A stretch of 64,000 nucleotides of DNA from Pseudomonas sp. RIT-PI-AD. Its GTDB lineage: Bacteria; Pseudomonadota; Gammaproteobacteria; Pseudomonadales; Pseudomonadaceae. The position numbers and the translations under genes were made by a program. The stretch is from the NCBI RefSeq assembly GCF_025642785.1, contig NZ_JANZKU010000013.1:1-64000 (forward strand), written 5' to 3'. Under the pieces are notes generated by a model. That model did not search any database and was not told the origin of the DNA. It saw nothing but the letters and a program-made list of their open reading frames with translations. Of the stretch, positions 1 through 8,066 are shown piece by piece (position 1 is the stretch's first letter; each line of letters starts with the position of its first letter).

Positions 1-314
1 GCACCACTACTCATAATCTCTTAGGGATGAGTCATATTGAGCAGTTGGCCTATATTGAACGTTACTTCAAACTAAAGGCAAGAGAGGTAGGCATTACTAC
101 AAACAAATGGTCACTTGAAGACGTTTATTATTCAATCTTCAGCCCTCAAATAATAAAGAAAACACTAGATCAAGCCATTTACAAAGAGGGTGAAAGCAAT
201 ACTTATAATAAAAACCGATTCCATGATCGCAATAAAGATGGTGTTATAACGAAGCGAGAAATCGCAACCAACATAGTAAGCTTTTACGAAGCCGGCCAGG
301 CTGAGGCTGGATAA
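1..314 (+). CDS. Lysozyme-like (muramidase) toxin, C-terminal fragment cut by window edge
   Basis: The frame is open to the left edge, so this is the end of a longer protein; the ATG at 27 is probably internal. The visible ~104 residues follow the tail of phage/type VI lysozyme-like muramidases: a helix starting MSHIEQLAYIERYF, then a LEDVY element, then a tail with DRNKDGVITKRE, a Ca-binding (EF-hand-like) loop often seen as 'D.NKDG.ITK.E' in these enzymes. Such proteins cut peptidoglycan glycan strands and are used as type VI secretion effectors or phage endolysins. The family call is from recalled motif similarity and the catalytic Glu lies outside the window. Base composition is clearly AT-richer than the rest of the window, which suggests transfer. 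The next gene starts 2 bp after the stop. Confidence 0.55.
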   Translation, partial: TTTHNLLGMSHIEQLAYIERYFKLKAREVGITTNKWSLEDVYYSIFSPQIIKKTLDQAIYKEGESNTYNKNRFHDRNKDGVITKREIATNIVSFYEAGQAEAG

Positions 315-316
315 CT

Positions 317-748
317 ATGAAACAAGGTCTTATTTTTCTTATAATATCCCCCCTAGCCATTGGAGCAAGTTCTTCTGTTTTACTCTCAGCAAAGCTTATA
401 CAAGAGCAGCAACCTGAGACACCCTACCTAGAATCCAGTATCTCGGTAGATATCAATCACGACGGCAAACTGGACCGTTTAGACTATGTTTACAATAGCC
501 AAACACCACCAGCGGCTTGTTCGTCAGCCGAGTGCGAAGCACATAATGAAGAACAGCTTTCGCAACCTATACTGACTTTCAGCCTCCTTATAAGAGGGAC
601 TTCGATTGCTGTGGATTTTATGTGCGAGAGCATATCTCTTATTGACAAGGGTCCAAATCAAATGTCGGATATCCAATGCGGAAACAACCTAACATTAACA
701 TGGAGCGGGCAAACATATCTCGAAAAAATCGACGAGATCGAGAAGTAG
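317..748 (+). CDS. Small exported protein, candidate immunity protein of the preceding toxin
   Basis: 143 residues. The N-terminus (MKQGLIFLIISPLAIGASSS) is a signal peptide or membrane anchor, so the protein should act in the periplasm or at the inner membrane. A Ca-binding-like loop, DINHDGKLDRLD, lies near residue 45, and four Cys in the mature part could form disulfides. I do not recognise a family. It starts 2 bp after the lysozyme-like toxin gene and has the same AT-rich composition. A short exported protein directly after a peptidoglycan-cutting toxin is the usual place for a periplasmic immunity protein. That role is inferred only from position and export signal. It ends 9 bp before the convergent reductase gene. 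Confidence 0.5.
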   Translation: MKQGLIFLIISPLAIGASSSVLLSAKLIQEQQPETPYLESSISVDINHDGKLDRLDYVYNSQTPPAACSSAECEAHNEEQLSQPILTFSLLIRGTSIAVDFMCESISLIDKGPNQMSDIQCGNNLTLTWSGQTYLEKIDEIEK

Positions 749-757
749 CATATTTAT

Positions 758-2293
758 TCATTTAATTGACTCTCGAATTAAACGCTGCGCCCGTTCAACA
801 CTTAGCGAACCATTAATTTCTTCACATAAACGAGCCGTCGCACGTTCATATTGACAGGCGATGACTGCCTGGACTTGACTAGCAACAATCAATAGGGCGA
901 TGAAGCACTGCTGCCCCAAGTCGCCCTCAATTAATTCCTCGTCCCATTTCTCGGCATGACCGAGGTACTCGAAGCGCTTGCCGAAATGGTAGGTCCAGAA
1001 GAACGGCACCGCCTCGAAGGCCTGTTGCGCGCCGAGCATGTTGGCAGCTGCCAGACGGCCCTGCTGCTGGGCCAGGCGCCAGTGCTCGATGCGTACCTGC
1101 TGCCCCCGGTAGGGATAGCGGACGATATCGCCGCTGGCCCAGAGCCCTTCGGCCAGGCGCATCCGGGTATCGACCCGCAGGCCGCCATCCTCCTCGCGGG
1201 CGATGTCCTCGACGAAATCGGTGGCCGGGCTCACGCCGACACCAAGGATCACCAGGTCGGCCGCTAGGCGCTTGCCGTCCTTCAGGACCACCGTGCGCAC
1301 GCGCCCCTCGCCCTCGAAACGCTCCACCTCGGTTTCGCTGTGGAAGGTCACCCCGTGGGCTTCGTGCAGCGCGCGGAACATCCGCCCCAGGCGCTCGCCG
1401 AACGGCTTCGCGAAGGGAATGCCGTGGGGCGCCACGACGCTCACCTCGACCTTGGCCTTGCGCAGGGCGGACGCCGCCTCGAGGCCGATGAAGCTGTTGC
1501 CGACGATCACCGCATGCGCGCCGGGGCGCAGGTCGGCGAGGATCGCCGCAGCCTGCGCACGGCTGCGCAGCAGGTGAATGCCCGGCAGATCGTGACCGGG
1601 CACTTCCAGGGATTTCGCCTGGCCACCGGTGGCCAGCAGGGCGGCGTCGTAGTTCAGCGTGCGCCCGTCGGCCAGGCGGATTTCCCGGGCCGACGCCTTC
1701 AGCCGCACCACTTTGGCAGTGATCCGCTCGACATCCCGACGCTGCCACCAGTCGTCCGGGCGCAAGGGCGGCACGTCCGCCGGCGGCATTTCCCCGGCGA
1801 TGACGAATTTGCTCAGAGCGGTCCGGTCGTACGGCGCGTCGGGCTCCGCGCCGATCAGCAGCAGGCGCCCGGCGTAGCCCGCGTCCCGCAAGGCGGCGAC
1901 CGCGGCGGTGCCGGCGGCTCCCGCGCCGATCACCACGAAGGTCCGGGCGTCCTCGCCCCGGGGCGGATGGGCGACATCGATCGCACTGCTGGAGACGTAC
2001 ACATCGCCCTTGTCCACCCGCACCGGGTAGCGGGCCAGGTCGTCCAGGGCCGGGGGTTCGCACAGGCTGCCATCGGCGACGCGGAAATTGGCCTTGTGCC
2101 AGGGACAGATGATCCGCCCGGCGCACAGGACGCCCCTTTCCAGGGGCGCCCCGGCGTGAGGGCATGTCGCCTGGTAAGCATGTACCTGCATGCCGTCGCG
2201 CACCAGCAGGATGGCAGTGTCGTCCACTTCCACGCGGGTGCCGCGATCCTGCGGTAGATCGGCGAGGGTGGCGACGCGTCTTAATCTGTGCAT
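758..2293 (-). CDS. Rieske [2Fe-2S] / FAD-dependent pyridine nucleotide reductase (AIF-like)
   Basis: 511 residues. The N-terminal Rieske domain (~5-105) has Cys44-x-His46 and Cys63-x2-His66 as cluster ligands. It is followed by an FAD/NAD(P)H oxidoreductase domain with a dinucleotide-binding motif ([11 protein letters not shown], ~residue 121) and a second one near 262 ([13 protein letters not shown]). The C-terminal ~70 residues fit the ferredoxin-reductase/AIF tail. This architecture matches electron-transfer reductases of the ferredoxin-NAD(P) reductase/AIFM3 type; the electron acceptor is unknown. The start at 2293 gives a complete Rieske domain. The last ~60 codons (758-~950) are AT-rich like the toxin module beside them, while the rest has the normal GC-rich codon use, so a recombination point may lie inside the gene end. 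Confidence 0.85.
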   Translation of the reverse strand: MHRLRRVATLADLPQDRGTRVEVDDTAILLVRDGMQVHAYQATCPHAGAPLERGVLCAGRIICPWHKANFRVADGSLCEPPALDDLARYPVRVDKGDVYVSSSAIDVAHPPRGEDARTFVVIGAGAAGTAAVAALRDAGYAGRLLLIGAEPDAPYDRTALSKFVIAGEMPPADVPPLRPDDWWQRRDVERITAKVVRLKASAREIRLADGRTLNYDAALLATGGQAKSLEVPGHDLPGIHLLRSRAQAAAILADLRPGAHAVIVGNSFIGLEAASALRKAKVEVSVVAPHGIPFAKPFGERLGRMFRALHEAHGVTFHSETEVERFEGEGRVRTVVLKDGKRLAADLVILGVGVSPATDFVEDIAREEDGGLRVDTRMRLAEGLWASGDIVRYPYRGQQVRIEHWRLAQQQGRLAAANMLGAQQAFEAVPFFWTYHFGKRFEYLGHAEKWDEELIEGDLGQQCFIALLIVASQVQAVIACQYERATARLCEEINGSLSVERAQRLIRESIK

Positions 2294-2469
2294 GGGTCAA
2301 TCCCCTGAAACAATTTAGGGATTTCGAACCCGGCGACCCGTCCAAGGTTTCAGCCGATCGCGCCAGCGGTCAGGCTTCGACGCAAGCGCCGAGCGCGGTC
2401 GATACGGCCTTTCCCCCTCGCGACAAAGCCGGTAACGTCGCGCCGGTGTCCCTTGCGATGGAGTGTCCC

Positions 2470-3222
2470 ATGCTCGCCCCCGCCCTCAGCGGCCCGCAGT
2501 ACCTCGGCGAAGGCCTGAAACTGATCATGCGTCCCGGCCTGCGCGGGCTCGTGCTGTTGCCGCTGACGCTCAACCTGGTGCTGTTCGTCGGCCTGATACT
2601 CGTCGCGGTCCGGGCGTTCGGCGGCTGGGTCGATGCCTTGATGCCGAACCTGCCGGCCTGGCTCGCCTTCCTGCAATACGTCCTCTGGCCGCTGTTCGTG
2701 GTGTTGGTGCTGGTCATCCTGTTCTTCACCTTCACCCTGCTGGCCAACATCATCGCCGCGCCCTTCAACGGTTTTCTCGCCGAGAAGGTGGAAGTGGTGG
2801 CCCGCGGCCGCGACGACTTCCCGCCTTTCAGTTGGGGCGAACTGCTGGCCATGGTGCCGCGCACCCTGAAGCGCGAGCTGCGCAAGCTGACCTATTACCT
2901 GCCGCGGGCCCTGGTCCTGCTGATCCTGACCCTGATCCCGGTGGTGAACCTGGTGGCCACGCCGCTGTGGATCCTGTTCGGGATCTGGATGATGGCGATC
3001 CAGTACATCGACTACCCGGCGGACAACCACAAGCTGAGCTGGGACGAGATGCTCGCCTGGCTGCGGGAGAAGCGCTGGCGCAGCCTGGGCTTCGGTGGCG
3101 CGGTCTACCTCGCGTTGCTGGTGCCCTTCGTGAACATCCTGATGATGCCGGCCGCCGTAGCCGGCGCCACGCTGTTCTGGGTCCGCGAAGGCGGCGAACG
3201 GCGCCTCGCCGCGTCCCGCTGA
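2470..3222 (+). CDS. cysZ: Sulfate permease CysZ (EI24 family)
   Basis: 250 residues, an inner-membrane protein with about four to six hydrophobic segments, including ones near residues 25-50, 65-95, 145-175 and 205-230. The family signature [11 protein letters not shown] and the element [12 protein letters not shown] are both present, as in Pseudomonas CysZ. CysZ imports sulfate for cysteine synthesis. I chose the ATG at 2470 because the protein then begins [12 protein letters not shown] as in homologues; an in-frame ATG at 2458 would add four residues. The upstream extension of the frame to 2164 overlaps the divergent reductase gene and is not coding. The gene is a single unit, convergent with the flavin oxidoreductase. 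Confidence 0.9.
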   Translation: MLAPALSGPQYLGEGLKLIMRPGLRGLVLLPLTLNLVLFVGLILVAVRAFGGWVDALMPNLPAWLAFLQYVLWPLFVVLVLVILFFTFTLLANIIAAPFNGFLAEKVEVVARGRDDFPPFSWGELLAMVPRTLKRELRKLTYYLPRALVLLILTLIPVVNLVATPLWILFGIWMMAIQYIDYPADNHKLSWDEMLAWLREKRWRSLGFGGAVYLALLVPFVNILMMPAAVAGATLFWVREGGERRLAASR

Positions 3223-3285
3223 GCAGCCTCGCGGCGGCCGGGCTCGACCCCGGTCGACGCAGATCGCGAATGATCGCAGGGACAT

Positions 3286-3309
3286 AAAAAAGCCCCGCTG
3301 TGCCGGGGC
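3286..3309 (-). terminator. Rho-independent terminator of the flavin oxidoreductase gene
   Basis: A 6-bp GC stem (GCCCCG at 3292-3297 with CGGGGC at 3304-3309) is followed on the minus strand by a run of six T (3286-3291). It lies ~45 bp past the stop of the minus-strand oxidoreductase gene. On the plus strand there is no U-run, so it mainly serves the minus strand. Confidence 0.8.
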
Positions 3310-3355
3310 AAAGTGGAACCTGGTCGTTCCGGCGCCGGGCGCCGGAACCGTGTCG

Positions 3356-4465
3356 CTACACCAGTTGGGTCAGGGCTTCGCGGCTGAACGGCAGGATGTC
3401 ACCCTGGCGCCCGTCGCGCACCTTGACCGCCCAATCCGGGTCCACCAGCAGGGCGCGCCCCACCGCCACCAGATCGAATTCGTCGCGATTCAAGCGCTCC
3501 AGCAGGCCTTCGATGCCGGCGGGCTGGGCGACCTTGTCGGTCTTCACCATGAAGGCGAGGAATTCGTCGTCCAGGCCGACGCTGCCGACGGTGATGGTGG
3601 GCTTGCCGGTCAACTTGCGCGTCCAGCCCGCCAGGTTGAGGGCGGAGCCCTCGAATTCCGGCTCCCAGAAACGCCGGGTCGAGCAGTGGAAGATGTCCAC
3701 GCCGGCGGCGGCCAGGGGCGCGAGGAATTCCCCCAGGGCTTCCGGGGTCTGCACCAGCCGGGCGCTGTAGTCCTGCTGCTTCCACTGGGAGAAACGGAAA
3801 ATGATCGGGTAATCCGGGCCGACCGCGGCGCGGACGGCCTGCACCAACTCGACGGCGAATCGCGAGCGGCCTGCCAGGTCGCCGCCGTAGGCGTCGCTGC
3901 GCTGGTTGCTGCCCTCCCAGAAGAACTGATCGATCAGGTAGCCGTGGGCACCGTGGATTTCCACGCCATCCATGCCGATCGCCTGGGCGTCGCGGGCCGC
4001 CTGGGCAAACGCGGCGATCACCTCGGCGATGTCCTGCTCGGTCATGCCGTGCACCACTTCCTGGCCGTCCTTGAGTTTTTCCATCGGACCGTAGCCCGGC
4101 ACGCTGGCGTCCGGCTCGGTGCCCAGGCGCCGCACGTTGCCGACGTGCCAGAGCTGCGGGACGATCTTGCCGCCCTCGCCATGCACGGCGTCCACCACGC
4201 GTTTCCAGCCGGCCAAGGCGTCCTCGCCGTAGAACCGCGGGACGTGGGGATACCCGTTGGCGGCCGCATGGTTCACCGTGGTGCCCTCGGTGACGATCAG
4301 GCCGACGCCCGCCGCCGCACGGCGCCGGTAGTACTCGACGACCTGGTCGCCGGGTACCCCGCCCGGCGAGAAGGAGCGGGTCATCGGCGCCATCACGACA
4401 CGGCTCGACAAGTTCAGGGAGCCGAGCCGGAAGGGTTCGAACAGGGCATCAACGGAAGCGCTCAT
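3356..4465 (-). CDS. NADH:flavin oxidoreductase, Old Yellow Enzyme family
   Basis: 369 residues forming a single FMN-binding TIM barrel. OYE landmarks are present: MAPMTRS near the N-terminus, the active-site pair in EIHGAHGYLIDQF, the NQRSDAYGG element, and the C-terminal phosphate-binding VAVGRALLVDPDW. Such enzymes reduce activated C=C bonds, nitro compounds or quinones with NAD(P)H and FMN in the cytoplasm. It is transcribed after the TetR gene (63-bp gap), the usual layout of electrophile-responsive OYE genes such as nemRA. A 10-mer shared with the TetR promoter region lies just upstream (see the operator features). It resembles what I recall as PA0840. The physiological substrate cannot be told from sequence. 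Confidence 0.9.
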   Translation of the reverse strand: MSASVDALFEPFRLGSLNLSSRVVMAPMTRSFSPGGVPGDQVVEYYRRRAAAGVGLIVTEGTTVNHAAANGYPHVPRFYGEDALAGWKRVVDAVHGEGGKIVPQLWHVGNVRRLGTEPDASVPGYGPMEKLKDGQEVVHGMTEQDIAEVIAAFAQAARDAQAIGMDGVEIHGAHGYLIDQFFWEGSNQRSDAYGGDLAGRSRFAVELVQAVRAAVGPDYPIIFRFSQWKQQDYSARLVQTPEALGEFLAPLAAAGVDIFHCSTRRFWEPEFEGSALNLAGWTRKLTGKPTITVGSVGLDDEFLAFMVKTDKVAQPAGIEGLLERLNRDEFDLVAVGRALLVDPDWAVKVRDGRQGDILPFSREALTQLV

Positions 4466-4481
4466 GGGTGTCCTCTGCCGG

Positions 4482-4503
4482 CCACGCGGCCGGTCGTCTG
4501 TGA
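4482..4503. promoter_or_regulatory. Candidate TetR operator upstream of the oxidoreductase gene
   Basis: The 10-mer CCGGTCGTCT (4490-4499) also occurs upstream of the TetR gene at 5135-5144. NemR-type TetR regulators bind boxes of the form AGACCGGTCGTCT, so this is a likely half- or full operator. Inferred from the shared sequence only. Confidence 0.5.
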
Positions 4504-4528
4504 AGGTGATGGGAATGTGCGGAATGCC

Positions 4529-5119
4529 TCATGGCTGCAACAGCCGTTCGAGACGGGCGATGAAGGCCTCGATGGGCGCGGTGTCGCTGCCGGTCTTCAA
4601 CCGGGTGAGAGCACCCTGCCAGGCATTGGCGATGAACGCGGCCAGGTTGGCGCAATCCTCGTCGGCGGCCAGCTCCCCGGCGGCACGGGCGGCCTCCAGG
4701 CAATCGCGCAGGAGGTCCGCGGAACTCTGCAGGATGGCATCCACCCGGCTGCCGATGGCGGGCGACGACTCGGCCATCTCGAAGCCCAGGCTGCCGATGA
4801 AACAATGGTAGGCCTGGGGCTGCCGGCCGGCGAAATGCGCCAGCAGGTCGCGGTAGTAGCCGAGGATGCGCGCCCGCGGGCTGTGCCCGGGGTCGGCGAG
4901 CGCCTGGGCGTAGCGGCGCAACCGTGGCGCGTAGAGATGATCCAGGGCCTGGAGGGCGAAGTCCTCCTTGCTGCTGAAGTAATGGTAGAAGGAGCCCTTG
5001 GGGATACCCGCGGCCTGGACGATCTCCTGCACGCCGGTGCCGTGGTAGCCGCGGCGGATCATCACCTGGGCGCCCCGGGCGAGGATCAGGTCACGTTTGT
5101 CGAGTCGTAGGCTTTGCAT
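4529..5119 (-). CDS. TetR-family repressor, probably of the adjacent oxidoreductase
   Basis: 196 residues. The N-terminal helix-turn-helix spans about residues 25-50 (TGVQEIVQAAGIPKGSFYHYF, the classic TetR recognition helix ending in FYHYF). The C-terminal ligand domain contains several Cys, including one in YHCFIGSLGFE, the position that is redox- or electrophile-sensitive in NemR-like proteins. It lies immediately upstream of the OYE gene on the same strand, and both promoter regions share CCGGTCGTCT, so I infer autorepression and control of the OYE gene. The inducing compound is unknown. It resembles what I recall as PA0839. Confidence 0.88.
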   Translation of the reverse strand: MQSLRLDKRDLILARGAQVMIRRGYHGTGVQEIVQAAGIPKGSFYHYFSSKEDFALQALDHLYAPRLRRYAQALADPGHSPRARILGYYRDLLAHFAGRQPQAYHCFIGSLGFEMAESSPAIGSRVDAILQSSADLLRDCLEAARAAGELAADEDCANLAAFIANAWQGALTRLKTGSDTAPIEAFIARLERLLQP

Positions 5120-5126
5120 GCACGGA

Positions 5127-5148
5127 GCATATGACCGGTCGTCTCGCC
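5127..5148. promoter_or_regulatory. Candidate TetR operator upstream of its own gene
   Basis: GACCGGTC (5133-5140) is a perfect 8-bp palindrome inside the 10-mer CCGGTCGTCT (5135-5144), 8 bp upstream of the TetR start codon at 5119. The same 10-mer lies before the oxidoreductase gene. Confidence 0.55.
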
Positions 5149-5314
5149 CCGCCTAGCACTATTGACCGCACTGATCGGCGATCAGAAACGGCGCCAGTGC
5201 GGCATGGCCGGGAGTGATCGGGGCGGCGGGCCCGCCGGGCTGGAAGCGTCGTGTCGACGGAAAACGCGGGAGAGGGGGCGATCGCGGACGGTGGCATCCG
5301 CGATTCGAGCGAGG

Positions 5315-5797
5315 TCAGCCGAGGGCTTTCTCGATCGCCTGGATCAACGCCGGGTCCTCGGGCAGAGTACGCGGCGAGAAACGGGCGAGGACGCGGCCGT
5401 CCTGACCCACCAGGAATTTCTCGAAATTCCAGGTGATGTCGCCGGGGAACTCGGCGCCCTCGCCGGCCAGCAGGCGGTAGAGCGGATGGCGGCCGGGGCC
5501 GTTGACCTCCAGCTTGCTGCCGAGGGGGAAGCTCACCCCATAGTTCAGCTCGCAGAACTCGCGGATTTCCTCCTCGCTGCCCGGCTCCTGCCCAGCGAAC
5601 TGGTTGCAGGGCAGCCCGAGCACGCTGAAGCCCCTGTCGCGGTACTGCTGGTAGAGTTTTTCCAACCCGGCGTACTGCGGGGTCAGGCCACACTTGGAGG
5701 CCACGTTGACCACCAGCACCACCTGGCCCTTGAGGGGCGCCAGCGGCAATTCCTGGCCGTCCAACGCACGTAGATTGAGGTCGTGAAAGGCACTCAT
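5315..5797 (-). CDS. Glutathione peroxidase (thioredoxin-dependent type, Cys form)
   Basis: 160 residues, full family length. The peroxidatic Cys36 lies in NVASKCGLTPQY. The conserved LPCNQFAGQEPG gives Cys64 and the catalytic Gln70, and WNFEKF supplies the catalytic Trp/Asn. Cys82 (FCELNYGV) is placed as the resolving Cys of bacterial GPX enzymes that use thioredoxin. It reduces hydroperoxides in the cytoplasm. It stands alone between the TetR gene and slyD. The promoter should lie in 5798-5835, between the start codon and the terminator of slyD. Confidence 0.92.
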   Translation of the reverse strand: MSAFHDLNLRALDGQELPLAPLKGQVVLVVNVASKCGLTPQYAGLEKLYQQYRDRGFSVLGLPCNQFAGQEPGSEEEIREFCELNYGVSFPLGSKLEVNGPGRHPLYRLLAGEGAEFPGDITWNFEKFLVGQDGRVLARFSPRTLPEDPALIQAIEKALG

Positions 5798-5837
5798 GAC
5801 TAACTCCTCGATAACACCGCGAATTCCATACGACGGA

Positions 5838-5866
5838 CGAAAAAGGCGCCCGCAGGCGCCTTTTTC
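5838..5866 (-). terminator. Rho-independent terminator after slyD
   Basis: Stem GGCGCC (5845-5850) with GGCGCC (5855-5860), loop CGCA, flanked by A5 on one side and T5 on the other (extended stem AAAAGGCGCC/GGCGCCTTTTT). The runs work on both strands; on the minus strand it ends the slyD transcript, ~80 bp past its stop. Confidence 0.85.
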
Positions 5867-5945
5867 GGTTCACTCAGCTTAGCAGCCGGACGCCCCCTTG
5901 CGATAACCATAAGTCGTAAGGAGGTGCGGGCAGTCGCGTCGTGTA

Positions 5946-6431
5946 TCAGTGGTGATGGCCGCCTTCGCCATGCACGTGGCCATGGGCGATCTCTTCGGCG
6001 CTGGCGTCGCGCACGTCGACCACCTTCACCTTGAAGTTCAGGCGCTGGCCAGCCAGCGGGTGGTTGCCGTCGACGGTGACTTCCTCGCCGTCGATGTCGC
6101 GCACGGTGACGATCTGCATGCCGCCGTCCGGACCGGAAGCGTGGAACTGCATGCCGACTTCCAGTTCGTCGACGCCTTCGAACATGGAACGGTCCAGGGT
6201 CGCCACCAGCTCGGCGCTGTATTCGCCGTAGGCGTTCTCCGGCTCCACCGCCACGTCCAGCTCGTCGCCGGTCTGCTTGCCTTCCAGGGCTTTCTCCAGG
6301 CCGACGATGATGTTGCCGGCCCCCTGCAGATACACCAGCGGCGCGCCGCCGGCGGAGCTGTCGATCACCTCACCGGCGTCGTTGGTCAGGGTATAGTCGA
6401 TGGAGACAGCCTTATTGGCGGCGATCAGCAT
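5946..6431 (-). CDS. slyD: FKBP-type peptidyl-prolyl isomerase SlyD
   Basis: 161 residues. The order is an FKBP half-domain starting [16 protein letters not shown], an inserted IF (chaperone) domain with PENAYGEYSAELV, and the FKBP end with GNHPLAGQRLNFKVKV. The C-terminus is His-rich (HGHVHGEGGHHH), the metal-binding tail of SlyD that handles nickel in E. coli. It catalyses prolyl isomerisation and chaperones folding in the cytoplasm. I use the ATG at 6431 because it begins like known SlyD proteins; a further-upstream start at 6467 would add 12 residues that do not fit. Its start codon overlaps the most likely start of the divergent DUF3565 gene within a CATG. Confidence 0.95.
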   Translation of the reverse strand: MLIAANKAVSIDYTLTNDAGEVIDSSAGGAPLVYLQGAGNIIVGLEKALEGKQTGDELDVAVEPENAYGEYSAELVATLDRSMFEGVDELEVGMQFHASGPDGGMQIVTVRDIDGEEVTVDGNHPLAGQRLNFKVKVVDVRDASAEEIAHGHVHGEGGHHH

Positions 6432-6756
6432 GGTGCAAGACCTTTTGCAAAAGATAGAAGAAGGCACAAGTCTACTCGGCGGGGACGCTGAAAGCGACCC
6501 GAGCCCTGACGGACGGACGCCCGCCCTTCCCCGCCTGACGGGCTTCCACCGCGACCCCGAGGGGCATTGGGTGGCCGAACTGTCGTGCGGGCATACTCAG
6601 CATCTGCGTCACCAGCCGCCGTGGCAGAATCGCGCCTGGGTGCTCGATCCCCGCCGACGCGACGCCCACCTGGGCCAGCCGTTCGCCTGCGGCTGGTGCG
6701 CGGCGACGCGCGATGCCGGGGCTCCGAATCGAAACACGTTCAACGAGGAAGACTGA
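6430..6756 (+). CDS. DUF3565 protein (small, possibly metal-binding)
   Basis: 108 residues from the ATG at 6430. The conserved core is [20 protein letters not shown], then [11 protein letters not shown] and a final FACGWC, giving Cys/His positions (CGHTQH...CGWC) that look able to bind a metal. Function is unknown; relatives are annotated as DUF3565 or pressure-regulated. The start is uncertain: 6430 overlaps the slyD start codon on the other strand and leaves no room for a slyD promoter, and the family core begins only ~30 codons later, so a non-ATG start downstream is possible. The stop overlaps the ackA start (TGATG), which points to an operon with ackA-pta. Confidence 0.75.
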   Translation: MVQDLLQKIEEGTSLLGGDAESDPSPDGRTPALPRLTGFHRDPEGHWVAELSCGHTQHLRHQPPWQNRAWVLDPRRRDAHLGQPFACGWCAATRDAGAPNRNTFNEED

Positions 6757-7943
6757 TGCCGGCACGGAATATCCTGGTAATCAACTGCGGCAGTTCGTCG
6801 ATCAAGTTCGCCCTGGTCAACGAGGCCCATTCACAGTTTCCCCTGCACGGCCTGGCCGAGTGCCTGGGCAGCCGCGAGGCGGTGTTGCGCTGGCAACGCG
6901 GTGGCGAGCAGGACAGCCTGATGATCCCCAAGGGCGACCACCGCGCGGCGCTGGCGCAATTGCTGCCGCTGGTGCAGGGCGCCGCCGGCGGCAAACTGCA
7001 CGGGATCGGCCACCGCGTGGTGCACGGCGGCGAACACTTCACCTCGGCGCAACGCCTGGAGCCCTCGGTGATCGCCGCGATCCGCGCCATCGCCCCGCTG
7101 GCGCCGTTGCACAACCCGGCGAGCCTGCAGGGCATCGAGGCGGCGCTGAGCCTCTACCCCAACCTGCCGCAGGTCGCGGTCTTCGACACGGCGTTCCACC
7201 AGAGCCTGCCGGAGCACGCCTATCGCTACGCGGTGCCGGAAACGCTCTACCGCGAGCATGGCGTGCGCCGCTACGGCTTCCACGGCACCAGCCATCGCTA
7301 CGTCAGCCGCCGCGCCGCGGAAATGGCCGGCCTGGCGAGCGGCGACAGCAGTTGGCTGATCGCGCACCTGGGCAACGGCTGCTCCACCTGCGCCGTGGTC
7401 AACGGCCAGAGCCGCGACACCAGCATGGGGCTGACGCCGCTGGAAGGCCTGGCGATGGGCACCCGCAGCGGCGACGTGGACCCCAACCTGCACGGCCACC
7501 TGGCGCGCACCCTCGGCTGGAGCCTGGAGGAGATCGACCGCATGTTGAACAAGGACAGCGGCCTGCTCGGCCTGTCCGGCCTGTCCAACGACATGCGCAG
7601 CCTGGAACAGGCACGGGAACAAGGCCACGCCGGCGCGACCCTGGCCATCGAGGTGTTCTGCTACCGCCTGGCCAAGTCCCTGGCGGCGATGAGCTGCGCG
7701 TTGCCGCAACTGGATGGCCTGGTGTTCACCGGCGGCATCGGCGAGAACTCGCCGTTGATCCGCAGCAAGACCCTCAGCCATTTGAAACTGTTCAATCTGG
7801 CGCTGGACAAAGAAGCCAATGCGCGCTGCATCCGTGGCGTCGCCGGCCCGATCCACGCCTATGGCCACCCGCGCGTGCTGGTGGTGCCGACCAACGAGGA
7901 GCGGCAGATCGCCCTGGACACCCTGACCTTGCTCGACCAGTAG
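6756..7943 (+). CDS. ackA: Acetate kinase AckA
   Basis: 395 residues, normal length. The ASKHA nucleotide-binding fold shows NCGSSSIKF near the N-terminus, the [18 protein letters not shown] element, [10 protein letters not shown] and GNGCSTCAV, and the glycine-rich [10 protein letters not shown] near the C-terminus. It interconverts acetyl phosphate + ADP and acetate + ATP. The start is the ATG at 6756 ([14 protein letters not shown]), overlapping the stop of the DUF3565 gene by one base (TGATG). The upstream extension of the frame to 6567 lies inside that gene and is not coding. With pta 123 bp downstream it forms the acetate/acetyl phosphate pathway used in pyruvate fermentation and overflow. 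Confidence 0.97.
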   Translation: MPARNILVINCGSSSIKFALVNEAHSQFPLHGLAECLGSREAVLRWQRGGEQDSLMIPKGDHRAALAQLLPLVQGAAGGKLHGIGHRVVHGGEHFTSAQRLEPSVIAAIRAIAPLAPLHNPASLQGIEAALSLYPNLPQVAVFDTAFHQSLPEHAYRYAVPETLYREHGVRRYGFHGTSHRYVSRRAAEMAGLASGDSSWLIAHLGNGCSTCAVVNGQSRDTSMGLTPLEGLAMGTRSGDVDPNLHGHLARTLGWSLEEIDRMLNKDSGLLGLSGLSNDMRSLEQAREQGHAGATLAIEVFCYRLAKSLAAMSCALPQLDGLVFTGGIGENSPLIRSKTLSHLKLFNLALDKEANARCIRGVAGPIHAYGHPRVLVVPTNEERQIALDTLTLLDQ

Positions 7944-8066
7944 CCAGGCGCCGCGCGCGCCTGCCACCGGGCTCGCGCCGGCCTTCCACTGCCTCCATCA
8001 GTCCCGGTCCGCCCCGTCGCGCGCGGGCCGCCAGCAGGGCGCGGAACTCGCCCCAAAGGAAGCTCG

